Positions 1-11,816 are shown, numbered from the stretch's first letter. The stretch is DNA of 64,000 bases from Volvox africanus (GCA_030268105.1 BSDZ01000016.1:1123501-1187500); one strand, 5' to 3'. The notes: a model not told the origin generated them from the letters alone. Program-made: numbers and translations.

Positions 1-2950
1 GCGCATCCGGGACAGGCAACGGTTGCAACAACCCATGGCCCTTACGGGACAAAGCCTTATTGCGCTGGCACAGACTGCATGTCTGGACGAAGTTCGCCGC
101 ATCCTTAGCCAAACGAGGCCACCAAAAGGAACGTTGCACCAAGTCGATCAATCGCTTGCTACCAGGGTGTCCTGCTAACGGGTCCTCGTGGAACCGCGCA
201 AGGATGTCGTAGCGTAGCGCGTCGTCGTTCGGAACGACGATTTGCGTAGCTGCACCCTCCGTCCGTAGCCAAAGGCCATTCTGCTTGCGAAGGTTTTCTA
301 CATTAGCCGGCTCCGCGAACCAGGCGTCTGCGTTGTAGGCAACCTTCAACCGCTCCGCGAGGTCCGTCGCGATCGGAACCTCCTCGCTACGCGGCCGCAC
401 GACGGGTGCTGCCAAAATTGCAGCGTGTAGCGACGGATGTCGACTGAGAGCATCGGCAATATTCAATTTACCAGAAATATACTCCCAGGTGCAGTTGAAC
501 CTAGCTAGATATTCCATCCACCTAGCTTGACGGCGGTTCAACGTCGGAACGCTTTGCAAAAACGTTAGGGGCTTGTGGTCAGTCTTTAAAGTAAACGGGC
601 GTCCCTCGAGGTAACAGCGCCATTCCTTTAAAGCATGCAGCACGGCCAGAAGCTCCTGTTCCCCGGTGGTGTAGCGAATCTCCGCACCAGAAAACTTCTT
701 ACTCGTGAAGGCGATCGGTCGCCCTTCCTGTAACAATACAGCGCCGCTTCCAAATATTGAGGCATCAGACACTACCTCAACACGAAATGGCAACGAGTAA
801 TCAGGGAATGCAAGGGTGACATCTTCGGCAATGATTCGTTTGAGCTCTTCGAATGCCCGCTGGCATTGCGACGTCCACGACTCGAGCGAAACGAAAACGC
901 CTTTGCGAGTTAAGTTAGTAAGCGGGGCCGCAATGATGGAATATTTTTCAATGAACTTTCGGAAATAATTGGTCAAGCCAAGGAACTTACGCAGCTCCGT
1001 GAGGTTCTGAGGCGCGGGCCAATCGCGAACCACGGCGACCTTCCGCGGGTCCATCTTCACACCGGTGGCCGACACAATGTGGCCCAAATATTCCACCTGA
1101 GGCTGCGCCCAAAAGCATTTGGCGCGTTTAGCAAACAATTGCTCCCGCCTCATAACGTCGAGCACGAGCCGAAGTTGCTCCAAGTGCTCCTCGCGCGTCT
1201 TAGAATATACCAAGATGTCATCCAGGTAGCAAACAACGAACCTGTCGATAAACGGCCTAAACATTCGGTCCATAACCGCCTGAAACGTCGCAGGGGCATT
1301 AGTCAAACCAAATGATAGGACCGTATACTCAAAGTGACCAAAGGGCGTCCGAAAAGCGGTTTTCGGGATATCAGAGGCAGCGATGCGAATCTGATTGTAG
1401 CCCTGTTGTAAGTCAATTGAGGAAAAATAAGCCGAGCCCTTCAGCTTATCCAACAGGTCGTCAACGCGTGGCAAAGGGTAGCGATTTTTCACCGTATTCG
1501 CATTTAACCCCCGGTAATCAATGCACATGCGCAAGGTCCCATCCTTCTTACCGACAAACAAAATCGGTGCAGAAAACGGGGATGTGCTGGGGCGTATCAT
1601 ACCCTTCGCGAGCAAATCCGTCACCTGGCGCTTTACCTCGTCCAGCTCCAATGGACTCAACCTGTACATTGGCCGGGCCGTAGGCTGCGCTCCAGGCATG
1701 AGAGGGATTGTGTGATCAACAGGACGCATAGGTGGTAGGCCAGGGATATCTTTAAAGACGTCCTCATACTGCGACAGTAGGGCCTCAACCTCAGGATCCG
1801 CAGAAATCTGCGCGGTGGTGACACAACAGCTCACCCGCGGCCTTAAAAGCAGTCCGTGGGCACCCTTCCGTAACAAACGGACGGCCTCCTTACGCCCGCC
1901 TAGCTCTGGTTCGATTCGCGCGGCCATTGCGGTCACAGCGAAATTAACCATAGGCACCGCCTCAGTTTCGCCCTCCTTTGGTGTGACATGTTCGAACGAC
2001 AGGAAAGGTACCTTAATCGACAGAGTACCCTTGCACATATGCAGGGTTGCGGTCTCCATGTCGATGCGCGCGCGGTACTGTCGTAATGTCGACGACCCCA
2101 TTATGTACGGTGCAGTCTCTGCTAAGCCCTGCAGCATGTACGGCCGGGTCACAACACGCAAAGGGCCTAACGATAGGCTAAGGGTAATCCTGCCCACGAT
2201 GGGATGCTTACCCCCGTCAGCAAGGGTAACCTGTGGACAATCAGACGACTCTGGGGACAACCCCAGCGCATTCACCTCTGCGACAGAGATGAAGTCGTCG
2301 CTGGCACCGGTGTCAACAAGTGCCTTCAGAGTACGGCCATTCAAACCGATCTGAACCACAGGGACACGGTTATCTACGAGCGACTGCCCAGCAGACAACG
2401 TCAGTGCACTTAAGGCGGGTCCGTAACCAACGGCACCCCCATCAGGAGCTTCGTACCAAACGTCAACCGAGTAGGATAGGTGTGGCCACGGAGCCAGCGT
2501 ACCCTCCCGATCCACACCATTAAACAAAACGGTGCCCGGCTCGAACCGGTGGACATGCCGCATACCCCTTAACGATGCCTCTGCCTTGCACCGACAGAAA
2601 GCAGGGAGTAATACACATGCGGTCGTGCCTGGATATTGACGCCTACACCTCCTGTATATGGCCAACTGTTCCGACATCTCACGCAGAGACGAGGGGATGA
2701 ACAAAACCACGTGGTTAGACAGATCGATAGACGACAGGGGACGGCGAGGTGTAAACAAATTACACAACGGGTCGAAGCAGAGAAGTCCCGTGCGTCCGTC
2801 AAGCGTGATGCGTCGCGCAATGACTCGCTCGATGTGTCCAAGTACACAAGGCAACAATGCCTTAACGGCTGGCCGTAAGGATGACCACCGACCACGCGTT
2901 AGTTCAGAAATCCCAGGTGGTGCCCCCTCCGCAGGAACCCGGGCAAACCC
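1..2950 (-). CDS. pol: Gypsy pol polyprotein, partial (protease, RT, RNase H, integrase zinc finger)
   Basis: This is the start of the gypsy pol frame, open to the window edge. By alignment with copy 2 it carries the aspartic protease motif LVDTGASDD, the RT block with YLDD, the RNase H block and the HHCC zinc finger of integrase; the integrase catalytic core is outside the window. It is in the same frame as gag and is separated from it only by the gag amber codon at 2951-2953. The first likely initiator in the tail region is a GTG, not an ATG, which argues that pol is made as a gag fusion. The function is reverse transcription and integration of the element RNA. No interruption was seen. Confidence 0.88.
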
Positions 2951-2953
2951 CTA
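2912..2953 (-). promoter_or_regulatory. Candidate UAG readthrough signal between gag and pol (copy 1)
   Basis: The gag stop is TAG followed directly by GGG. Seven bases after the stop comes CCCGGG (2938-2943), which can pair with CCTGGG (2912-2917) using one G-U pair. The arrangement recalls gammaretroviral UAG readthrough, where a stem or pseudoknot begins about eight bases after UAG. Readthrough is inferred, not shown. Confidence 0.5.
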
Positions 2954-4186
2954 TTTCGGCTGAGGTACAAACGGCGGCATTAGAGGGCAATCCTTCGTAG
3001 AATGGCTCTCCGCACACCGTAGACAAACGTTGGCCAATTTTCGACGCTCGAATTCGGAACGATTGCAATTCCATTTTGGCATAAATGTGTCGTCCGTACG
3101 AGTACGCTTTGCGTTGGGGTCGGAACGCTGTGCGGCTGCCGACAACGGCGCACCACCACGCTTCCTGTTCCTAGCTGGGTCCGAGCTCGGACCTGCTCCT
3201 CCTGTACCACGGACACCCGAGCTAGCGCCCCCGCGCGCCTTGCGTTGCCCGTTGCTGCGTCGCGTCGCGGCAGTAGGCGTGGGGCGGGTCGCGCCGAGGT
3301 CCTGGTCGAGAGCTACAGCTTCCCCAAGCGGATCCTGCACTTGCACGGCATTTGCACGAGGGGCAGACTTGACTTCTTCCTCGCCGGCAAGAAGTCGTAT
3401 CTCCGCGCCCTTAGCAAAAGCGACCAACGCGTCATACGACTTGATCTGCGCTCCAACCAAGTCAGTGGCGCACCATTTAGCCAAAAGTTTCGTTAGGCCT
3501 CGCCTAAACCAAAAGACACGCTCAGATTCGGTGAGGTCAGCAATGGGAGTCACAAGTGCTTCGAAGCGTGACTGGTACGCAGGTACATTTTCATCCCGAC
3601 GCATGTGGTAGCTACCGGCTGCCAAAACGTTACGAGCTTCCACATCGCGTGCTTGAACCTCAGTAGCGAATCGTGCGAGCAAAGCGGCGACCAACTCGTC
3701 AAAAGTATAGCTGCCCCGGGCGTTGGTCCAATTGCGATACCAGTCCTTCGCTGCGCCCTCGAGGGTGTTACCAACGAAGAGACACCTGATACCGTCATTA
3801 TCGCCACCATGAACAGCCTGGAGATACTTTTTAGCGTCACGCACGTACGCACGAGTTGCATCGGCTATGCTATGCCCTGGTGTCTTGTCGGTCAGCGAAA
3901 TATTGAGCCTAGGAACGGGAATCGACAATCTCATCACCTCAGGGATGTCATCATGCCCTCGAGCTTGAGGTAATGGCAGAACCCTTGGTCCAGCAGTGTT
4001 GTCCATATTCGTGTTCACTGCTGAATGCGGCACAATTAAGTGAGCAGGGGTCTGAAGGAAAAGGGGCTCTTGAGTGGCTCGCACGCCAACAGTCTCAAGG
4101 CCTCTATCCGGTGCTCTAGCAGCCACAACAGAATCGGGTTGGCTAGCTAGGCTAGTGTGCGGCGTATCGTCGTGTTCCGCGGACAT
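2951..4186 (-). CDS. gag: Gypsy gag (capsid/nucleocapsid)
   Basis: A 411-residue protein. The middle (about residues 90-260) has the retrotransposon gag fold signature, with a GAAKDWYRNW-type motif and an F-RRGL motif before a basic, Ala/Gly-rich linker. Near the C-terminus is a zinc knuckle, C-x2-C-x3-H-x4-C, one residue shorter between C2 and H than the classical C-x2-C-x4-H-x4-C. It packages element RNA in virus-like particles. It ends in TAG with pol following in the same frame. The ATG is preceded by about 460 bases of leader that also carries short ORFs. Copy 2 has a gag of identical length with few substitutions. Confidence 0.9.
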   Translation of the reverse strand: MSAEHDDTPHTSLASQPDSVVAARAPDRGLETVGVRATQEPLFLQTPAHLIVPHSAVNTNMDNTAGPRVLPLPQARGHDDIPEVMRLSIPVPRLNISLTDKTPGHSIADATRAYVRDAKKYLQAVHGGDNDGIRCLFVGNTLEGAAKDWYRNWTNARGSYTFDELVAALLARFATEVQARDVEARNVLAAGSYHMRRDENVPAYQSRFEALVTPIADLTESERVFWFRRGLTKLLAKWCATDLVGAQIKSYDALVAFAKGAEIRLLAGEEEVKSAPRANAVQVQDPLGEAVALDQDLGATRPTPTAATRRSNGQRKARGGASSGVRGTGGAGPSSDPARNRKRGGAPLSAAAQRSDPNAKRTRTDDTFMPKWNCNRSEFERRKLANVCLRCAESHSTKDCPLMPPFVPQPK

Positions 4187-4406
4187 GAAGCACTAAACGA
4201 TACCCTAGATTTGCGTAATAGAAGCCGACTTCTATCGCAAAGGCAAGAGTACAAAGCGATTCGGTGAGCCTACCGACAGTACTCTTGAGAAGATTCAGCA
4301 AACTCAGCAAGTAATTGCCCAGCTGAGTCCTGATCTCCGTGGTTTGGGCAATGAGAGTCGCCAACTGGTCCGGACGAACGCCGGTCTCAGTCGCCGCGGC
4401 AAGCAA
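4152..4406 (-). CDS. Leader ORF upstream of gypsy gag (84 aa), unknown
   Basis: An ORF in the gypsy 5' leader that overlaps the gag start in another frame. Its first about 50 residues are rich in Leu/Ala/Thr with heptad-like spacing and could form a coiled coil. The same ORF with the same length is at 31752-32006 in copy 2. It may be an unspliced part of a longer gag N-terminus or simply leader sequence. Function unknown. Confidence 0.3.
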   Translation of the reverse strand: MLAAATETGVRPDQLATLIAQTTEIRTQLGNYLLSLLNLLKSTVGRLTESLCTLAFAIEVGFYYANLGYRLVLHVRGTRRYAAH

Positions 4407-4489
4407 TGCCGGTGCACTGAGATTACCTGCGACTCAGAGCGTACACTTACACAACAAGTGCAGCAATCTAAGCAAAAGCAATTAAACAA

Positions 4490-4585
4490 TTACAAACCGG
4501 AAGCGGCGGCGTCCAAAACGGCGCGGCCTAGGTCTTCGGCAAAAGTATCTAGCGGTCCTCGTGGTTCGTCGCTGGAACTCGCCAT
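4490..4585 (-). CDS. Short leader ORF, first ATG after PBS (31 aa), unknown
   Basis: This starts at the first ATG downstream of the gypsy PBS and begins MASSSDEPRGPL. Of three differences seen against copy 2 (32090-32185), two are synonymous and one is Val/Ile. This weakly suggests coding selection on an upstream ORF or a spliced first exon. A plausible 3' splice site (CGCAG) lies downstream before the next leader ORF, but a phase-consistent intron joining to gag could not be fixed. Confidence 0.3.
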   Translation of the reverse strand: MASSSDEPRGPLDTFAEDLGRAVLDAAASGL

Positions 4586-4630
4586 AGAAAGAACCTACTT
4601 CCGATTAGACAAAGAGAGACAGTTAGGCAA

Positions 4631-4649
4631 CGAACCTGTCTCGATACCA
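4631..4649 (-). other. Gypsy primer-binding site (tRNA 3' end)
   Basis: On the minus strand the site starts TGGTATCGAGACAGG three bases after the LTR. TGG complements a tRNA CCA end, and the following bases would fit an acceptor and T stem. The tRNA was not identified. Confidence 0.6.
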
Positions 4650-4652
4650 AAT

Positions 4653-5476
4653 TGTTGTACCTCTCGTTCGCGTTTGCTCATGAGTATCTGCACGTCTGGA
4701 GACTATCGACACCGATGCGCGAGCACTTGCAAGTACAGCAAGGCAAGCGAGAGCAAACAGAGACAGCGGAAGACTTCAAGACGAAGAGAGATATAACTTA
4801 CGGTCTTACAGAGCGGAATGATACAATGGACGAAATCGCCGTCAGCGCCGGAAGCAAGCAATCATCATGCGGCGGTGGTTAGCGAAGTTCAGGCTTAGCT
4901 CGGGCTAAGTAGAATATCGTATAGTAATAGTAATGTAGAACACACAAGTGTTCTCCGGTATCGAATGTCTTCTTTAGCTTAGCCGTCCTCGCATCTGTTA
5001 TACTCGCAGCATCGCAGTGCCGTACGATTCACATTAGGAGGCCGATCCTAGATGTGACAACCCTACTGCGCTTAGGCGATGTCTACGCATAACAACGTAT
5101 AAGCCTTTCCGGCATTCGCATGATGCAAGGGTCCGGATAGCGATATCCGGTTGCAGGGCATGCATCGCGACGAGTGCGGCGCTCTCAACGTGTGCTGTAA
5201 TGAAGTAATATTATATCAGATAATATTACTTATCGTTTCGTAGCACGAGCATAATGCGCACTTCAATGATTCGGTCATTCATGCATGCTAGGCGGATTTG
5301 CCATGATGCGATGTCGCGATGGATAATGACAACATGCCAGATGCATATATAAATGTATGCGAATACATTTATATCATACAGATTCATTCATATGTAATGC
5401 GTTCATCACAAAAGCACTTCGCCTCGTAGGATCTCGTCGACCTACGCGTCGGCGGGAAATGAACCGTAGCACAACA
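4653..5476 (-). repeat. Gypsy 5' LTR, copy 1 (824 bp)
   Basis: It starts TGTTGT and ends ACAACA on both strands' outward reading (TG...CA form) and has the same 824-bp length as both LTRs of copy 2. Its plus-strand end at 5476 is followed at once by the minisatellite. It contains a short AT palindrome near 5210-5230 and a TATA-rich stretch near 5345-5375 that could hold promoter elements. Confidence 0.9.
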
Positions 5477-6970
5477 CCACCAACGCCACCAACGCCACCA
5501 ACGCCACCAACGCCACCAACGCCTCCAACACCGCCAATGCCACTAACGCCACCAAAGCCATCAACGCCACGAACGCCACTTACGCCACCGCCACCAACGC
5601 TGCAACGCCGCCAACGCCACCAACGCCATAACCGCCGACACCGCCATCAGCACCACCAGCGCCACGTTCGCCACAAACCGTCACGCCACCACCAACGGCA
5701 CTACCGCCACCAACGCCACCAACGCCTCCACCAACGCAACTACTGCCACCAACGCCATCAACGCCGCCAACACCACCAACGCCTCCACCAACGCCACTAC
5801 CGCCACCAATGCCATCAACGCCGCCAATGACACCAACGCCACCACGGCCACAATCGCCGACACCGCCATCAGCACCACCAGCGCCACGTTCGCCACAAAC
5901 CGTCACGCCACCACCAACGCCACTACCGCCACCAACGCCACTACAGCCAACAGCGCCATCAACGCCGCCAACGCCACTAACGCCTCCATCAACGCCACCA
6001 ACGCCACAACCGCCGACACCGCCATCAGCACCAGCGCCACGTTCGCCACAAACCGTCACGCCACCACCAACGCTACTACCGCCACAATCGCCACCAACGC
6101 CACCAAGGCCACCATCGCCACCAACGCTACCAAGGCCACCATCGCCACCAACGCCACCAAGGCCACCAACGCCACTAACGCCACCAACGCTTCCAACGCC
6201 ACCAACGCCAGCAACGCCACCACCACCAACACTGCAACGCCGCCAACGCCACCTACGCCGTCAAAGCAACCAAAGCTATAACCACTGACACGGCTATCAG
6301 CACCACCAGCGCCACGTTCGCCACAAACCGTCATGACACCACCAACGCCACTACCGCCACCAACGCCACCAACGCCTCCACCAACGCAACTACCGCCACC
6401 AACGCCATCAACGCCACCAACGCCACCAACGCCTCCACCAACACCACCAACACCACAACCGTTGAAACCGCCATCGGCACCTCCACCGCCACCTTCGACA
6501 CAAACCGTCAATGCATCACCATCGCCACTACCGCCACCAACGCCACCAAGGCCACCATCGCCACCGACGCCACCAAGGCCACCATCGCCACCAACGCCAT
6601 CAACGCCACCAACGCCACCAACGCCACCGCCAAAAACGCGACAATGCCGCCAACGCCACCAAGGCCACCTACGCCGTCAAAGCCACCAACGCCATAACCA
6701 CTGACACCGCCATCAGCACCACCAGCACCACGTTCGCCACAAACGGTCACACCACCACCAACGCCACTACCGCCACCAACGCCACCAACGCCTCCACCAA
6801 CGCCACTACCACCAACAACGCCACCAACGCCACCAACGCCACCAACGCCACCGCCACCAATGCCGCAACGCCGCCAACGCCACCAACACCACCATCGCCG
6901 TTAAAGCCACCACCGCCACAATCGCCGACACCGCCATCAGCATCACCAGCGCCACGTTCGCCACAAACCT

Positions 6971-7870
6971 TCACGCCACCACCATCGCCACTACCGCCAC
7001 CAACGCCACCAACGCCTCCACCAACGCCACTACCACCAACAACGCCATCAACAATGCCAACGCCACCAACGCCTCCACCAACGCCACCAACGCCACCAAC
7101 GCAACTAACGCCCCCACCAACGCAACTACCGCCACCAACGCCACCAACACCACCATTGCCATCAAAGCCACCACGGCCACAATCGCCGACACCGCCATCA
7201 GCACCACCAGCGCCACGTTGGCCACAAACCGTCACGCCACCACCAACGCCACTACCGCCACCAACGCCACCAACGCCTCCACCAACGCCACTACTGCCAA
7301 CAACGCCATCAACGCCACCAACGCCTCCACCAACGCCTCCACCAACGCTGCCAACGCCACCAACGCCACTACCGCCGGCACCGCCATCAGCATCACCAGC
7401 GCCACGTTTGCCACAAACCTTCACGCCACCACCATCGCCACTACCGCCACCAACGCCACCAACGCCTCCACCAACGCCACTACCACCAACAACGCCATCA
7501 ACAATGCCAACGCCACCAACGCCTCCACCAATGCCACCAACGCCACCAACGCAACTAACGCCCCCACCAACGCAACTACCGCCACCAACGCCACCAACAC
7601 CACCATTGCCATCAAAGCCACCACGGCCACAATCGCCGACACCGCCATCAGCACCACCAGCGCCACGTTGGCCACAAACCGTCACGCCACCACCAACGCC
7701 ACTACCGCCACCAACGCCACCAACGCCTCCACCAACGCCACTACTGCCAACAACGCCATCAACGCCACCAACGCCTCCACCAACGCCTCCACCAACGCTG
7801 CCAACGCCACCAACGCCACTACCGCCACCATCGCCACCAACGCCTTCACCAACGCCACTACCGCCACCAA
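6971..7870. repeat. 450-bp direct higher-order duplication inside the minisatellite
   Basis: Positions 6971-7420 and 7421-7870 are near-identical neighbouring blocks: the same translated segments recur with a 450-base shift, including an identical 84-residue shadow translation. This is a recent unequal-exchange or slippage product. Confidence 0.8.
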
Positions 7871-9989
7871 CGCCACCTACGCCACAACCGCCCAAACCGC
7901 CATCAGCACCACCAACGCCATCAACGCCACCAACGCCACCAACGCCACCGCCACCAACGCTGCAACGCCGCCAACGCCACCTTCGCCATCAAAGCCATCA
8001 ACGCCATAACCGCCGACACCGCCATCAGCACCACCAGCTCCACGTTCGCCACAAACCGTCACGCCACCACCAACGCTGCTACGGCCACCAACGCCACCAA
8101 CGCCACCAACGCCACCGCCAGCAACGCTGTAACGCCGCCAACGCCATCTACGCTGTCAAAGCCACCAACGCCATAACCGCCGACACCGCCATCAGCACCA
8201 CCAGTGCCACGTTCGCCACAAACCGTCACGCCACCACCAACGCCACCAACGCCACCAACGCCACCAACGCCTCCACCAACGCCACTACCGCCACCAACGC
8301 CATCAACGTCGCCAACGCCACCAACGCCTCCACCAACACCACCAACGCCACAACCGCCGACACCGCCATCAGCACCAGCGCCACGTTCACCACAAACCGT
8401 CACGCCACCACCAACGCCACTACCGCCACCAACGCCACCAATGCCTCCACCAACGCCACTACCGCCACCAACGCCACCAACGCCTCCAACACAACCAACA
8501 TCACTACCGCCACCATCGCCACAAACGCCACCATTGCCACCATCGCCACCAACGCCACAAAGGCCACCAACACCACCAACGCCACCTACGCCACAACGCC
8601 ACCAACACCATCGCCACCAACGCTGCAACGCCGCCAACACCACCTATGCTGTCAAAGCCACCAACGTTATAACCGCCGACACCGCCATCAGCACCACCAG
8701 CGCCACGTTCGCCACAAACCGTAACGCCACCACTACCGCCACTACCGCCACCAACGCCACCAACGCCTCCACCAACGCCACTAATGCAACCAACGCCACC
8801 AACGCCACCAACGTTACCAACGCCGTCAAAGCCAACAACGCCTCCAACACCACCAAGGCCACTACCGCCACCATCGCCACCAACGCCACCAAGGCCTTCA
8901 AAGCCACCAACGCCACCAACGCCACCGCCACCAATGCCGCAACGACGCCAATGACACCAACGCCTCGAACGCCACCAACGCCTCCAACGCCACCAACGCC
9001 TCCACCAACGCCACCAACGCCTTCACAGCCACCAACGCCACCGCCACCATCGCCGCAACCGTGCCAACGCCACCAACGCTGTCAAAGCCACCAACGCCAC
9101 AACTGCCGACACCGCCATCAGCACCACCAGCGCCACTACCGCCACAAACCGTCACGCCACCACCAACGCCACTTCCGCCACCAACGCCACCAACTCCTTC
9201 ACCAACGCCACTACCGCCACCAACACCATCAACGCCACCGCCACCAATGCTGCAACGCCGCCAACGCCACCTACGCCTCCGCCAACGCCACTACCGCCAC
9301 CAACGCCATGAATGCCGCCAACGCCACCAACGCCTCCACCAACGCCACCAACGCCACAACCGCCAACACCGCCATCAGCACCAGCGCCACGTTCGCCACA
9401 AACCGTCACGCCACCACCAACGCCACTACCGCTACCATCGCCACCAACGCCACCAAGGCCACCATCGCCACTAACGCCACCAAGGCCACCATCGCCCCCA
9501 ACGCCACCAAGGCCACCATCGCCACCAAAGCCACCAAGGCCACCAACGCCACCAACGCCATCAACGCCACCAACGCCACCAACACCACCGCCACCAATGC
9601 TGCAACACCGCCAACGCCACCAACGCCATCAAAGCCACCAACGCCATAACTGCCGACACCACCATCAGCACCACAAGCGCCACGTTCGCCACAAACCGTC
9701 ACGCCACCACCAACGCCACCAACGCCACCTACGCCACCAACGCCACCAAGGCCACCATCGCCACTAACGCCACCAAGGCCACCATCGCCACCAACGCCAC
9801 CAAGGCCACCATCGCCACCAAAGCCACCAAGGCCACCAATGCCACCAACGCCATCAACGCCACCAACGCCACCAACGCCACCGCCACCAATGCTGCAACA
9901 CCGCCAACGCCACCTACGCCGTCAAAGCCACCAACGCCATAACCGCTGACACCCCCATCAGCACCACCAGCGCCACGTTCGCCACAAAC

Positions 9990-11320
9990 CGTCACGCCAC
10001 CACCAACGCCACCAACGCCACCAACGCCACCAACGCCACCAACGCCACCAACGCCACCAACGCCACCAACGCCATCAACGCCTCCAACACTGCCAACGCC
10101 ACCAACGCCACCAACGCCATCAACGCCACCAACGCCATCAACGCCACCAACGCCACCAACGCCAAAACCGCCACCGCCACCAAACCCTCAACGCCGCCAA
10201 TGCCACCAACTCCGTCAAAGCCACCAACGCCACCACCGCCGACACGGCCATCAGCACCCCCAGCGCCACATTCGCCACAAACCATCACGGCATCACCACC
10301 TCCACTACCGCCACCAACGCCACCAACGCCTCCACTACCGCCACCATCTCGACCAACCCCACCAATGCCACCATCGCCACCAACGCCACCAACGCCTCCA
10401 ACGCCACCAACGCCACCAACGCCTCCAACGCCACCACTGCCACAACCGACGAAACCGCCATCAGCACAACCATCGCCACGTTCGCCACAAACCGTTGCGC
10501 CACCACCACCGCCACTACCGCCATCAACGCCACCAACGCCACCAACGCCACCACCGCCACCAACGCCTCCAACGCCACCAACGCCACCAACGCCTCCAAC
10601 GCCACCACTGCCACAACCGCCGACACCCCCATCAGCACCACCAGCGCCACGTGCGCCACAAACCGTCACGCCACCACCAACGCCACCAACGCCACCAACG
10701 CCACCAACGCCACCAACGCCACCAACGCCACCAACGCCATCAACGCCTCCAACACTGCAAACGCCACCAACGCCACCAACGCCATCAACGCCACCAACGC
10801 CATCAACGCCACCAACGCCACCAACGCCAAAACCGCCACCGCCACCAAACCCTCAACGCCGCCAATGCCACCAACTCCGTCAAAGCCACCAACGCCACCA
10901 CCGCCGACACGGCCATCAGCACCCCCAGCGCCACATTCGCCACAAACCATCACAGCATCACCACCTCCACTACCGCCACCAACGCCACCAACGCCTCCAC
11001 TACCGCCACCATCTCGACCAACCCCACCAATGCCACCATCGCCACCACCGCCACCAACGCCTCCAACGCCACCAACGCCACCAACGCCTCCAACGCCACC
11101 ACTGCCACAACCGACGAAACCGCCATCAGCACAACCATCGCCACGTTCGCCACAAACCGTTGCGCCACCACCACCGCCACTACCGCCATCAACGCCACCA
11201 ACGCCACCAACGCCATCACCGCCACCAACGCCACCAACGCCACCAACGCCACGTCCGTGATCACCGACATCGCCGCCACCAACGCCACCACCAACGCCAC
11301 CACGGCCACAGCCGCCACCA
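9990..11320. repeat. About 665-bp direct higher-order duplication at the right end of the minisatellite
   Basis: The block holding CCAACTCCGTCAAAGCCACC at about 10200 recurs at about 10865, and neighbouring text repeats with the same 665-base shift. The period is not a multiple of three, which argues against coding constraint. Confidence 0.75.
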
Positions 11321-11400
11321 CCACCAACACCGCCACGAACGCCACCAATGCCTCCACCAACGCCACTTACACCACCATCATCACCAACGCCACCAGCGCC

Positions 11401-11511
11401 TTCCCTACTTCCCGCCCAACCTCCCTCCCTCCCGCTTGCCCTCCCTTGCTCCGTCCCTCCTGGTGGCGGCGATGATGGTGGTGCTTGTGGCGTCGGAGGT
11501 GGCGGTTGTTC
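11401..11511. other. C/T-rich edge of the minisatellite joined to an LTR fragment
   Basis: The nonamer array degrades into pyrimidine-rich sequence (CCCTCCCTTGC type) and then into GGTGGC/GGCGTCGG-rich sequence. The last piece is repeated in reverse orientation beside every other copy of the B-type LTR fragment (for example near 22120-22150). It is therefore LTR-B U3 or its duplicated flank. No gene seen. Confidence 0.5.
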
Positions 11512-11816
11512 TAGCAATCGTCTAGTGTCTTATACTTCTGACCTCTTCTGACTACTGTAATACATCATTGCAGTGGTATACTTCCTCTATCTCCTTCAAA
11601 GTATATGAGCCCCGAGCGCATGTGCGCGGCTGGGTGAGAAGTCGCCCTGTTGACCAGGGCAGGGTGGCCGGGACGAGGCAGCCATGGGGAAAACGTGAGG
11701 ACTTACGGAGTGTCGCTCACGGGGGCGTGTTAAGAGTGAGCAACACTCATATACGTATAAATGACAGAGCAAGTAATACGACCCAGGGAGGGCCGGTCGC
11801 TTTGCTGACTTTAACA
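11512..11816 (+). mobile_element. LTR-B fragment plus TRIM-like internal region and 89-bp LTR
   Basis: 11512-11600 matches the 3' end of the copia-A LTR (CTAGTGTCTTATAC ... ATCTCCTT) with many substitutions and is followed by a PBS-like TATATGAGCCCC. A non-coding internal stretch ends in a polypurine tract (CACGGGGGCG), then an 89-bp LTR TGTTAAGAG...TTTAACA at 11728-11816. It is a non-coding mini-retroelement (TRIM type) whose two ends belong to different LTR types. The same structure is found inverted at 21826-22150, 35555-35879 and 63703-64000. Confidence 0.65.

Larger units (their letters stand above)
1..5476 (-). mobile_element. Ty3/gypsy LTR retrotransposon, copy 1 (3' part outside window)
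   Basis: This minus-strand element contains a 5' LTR (4653-5476), PBS, leader, gag and the first about 980 codons of pol; the rest lies left of the window. It matches copy 2 (27601-33076) at a constant offset of 27,600 bases, so no net indel separates the two over about 5.5 kb and only scattered substitutions are seen. The LTR abuts the CCACCAACG minisatellite, so the element inserted into that array. The domain order protease-RT-RNase H-integrase is that of the Ty3/gypsy (Metaviridae) group. Confidence 0.93.
5477..11400. repeat. CCACCAACG minisatellite, about 5.9 kb, with higher-order repeats
   Basis: A nine-base unit (CCACCAACG and one-step variants such as TCCACCAAC, ACTACCGCC) is repeated for almost 6 kb. 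It is punctuated many times by a conserved non-nonamer stretch beginning CCGACACCGCCATCAGCACC and containing CGTTCGCCACAAACCGTCACG. Because the unit is nine bases long and lacks stop triplets in every frame, long ORFs appear in all six frames: Pro-Pro-Thr, Asn-Ala-Thr and His-Gln-Arg on the plus strand, Val-Gly-Gly and Ala-Leu-Val on the minus strand. The open frame changes at recurring sites (for example GCTGCAACGCCGCC) and the Pro frame meets TAA in the punctuation block, so no single protein is supported. The strand bias is strong: C-rich plus, GG-rich minus. Confidence 0.95.

Noticed and set aside
1079..2354. Plus-strand ORFs opposite gypsy pol
   Set aside because: Antisense shadows of conserved RT and protease coding; identical ones occur opposite copy 2, and none resembles a protein family.
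5477..11400. Long Pro/Thr-rich ORFs that look like an algal hydroxyproline-rich cell-wall protein, and long Gly/Val or Ala/Leu/Val ORFs on the minus strand
   Set aside because: All six frames are open because the nine-base unit lacks stops; frames change at recurrent sites, the Pro frame meets TAA in the punctuation block, and there is no signal peptide or non-repetitive domain.
5477..11400. CRISPR-like array
   Set aside because: There are no unique spacers between constant repeats; the pattern is a simple minisatellite in eukaryotic DNA without cas genes.
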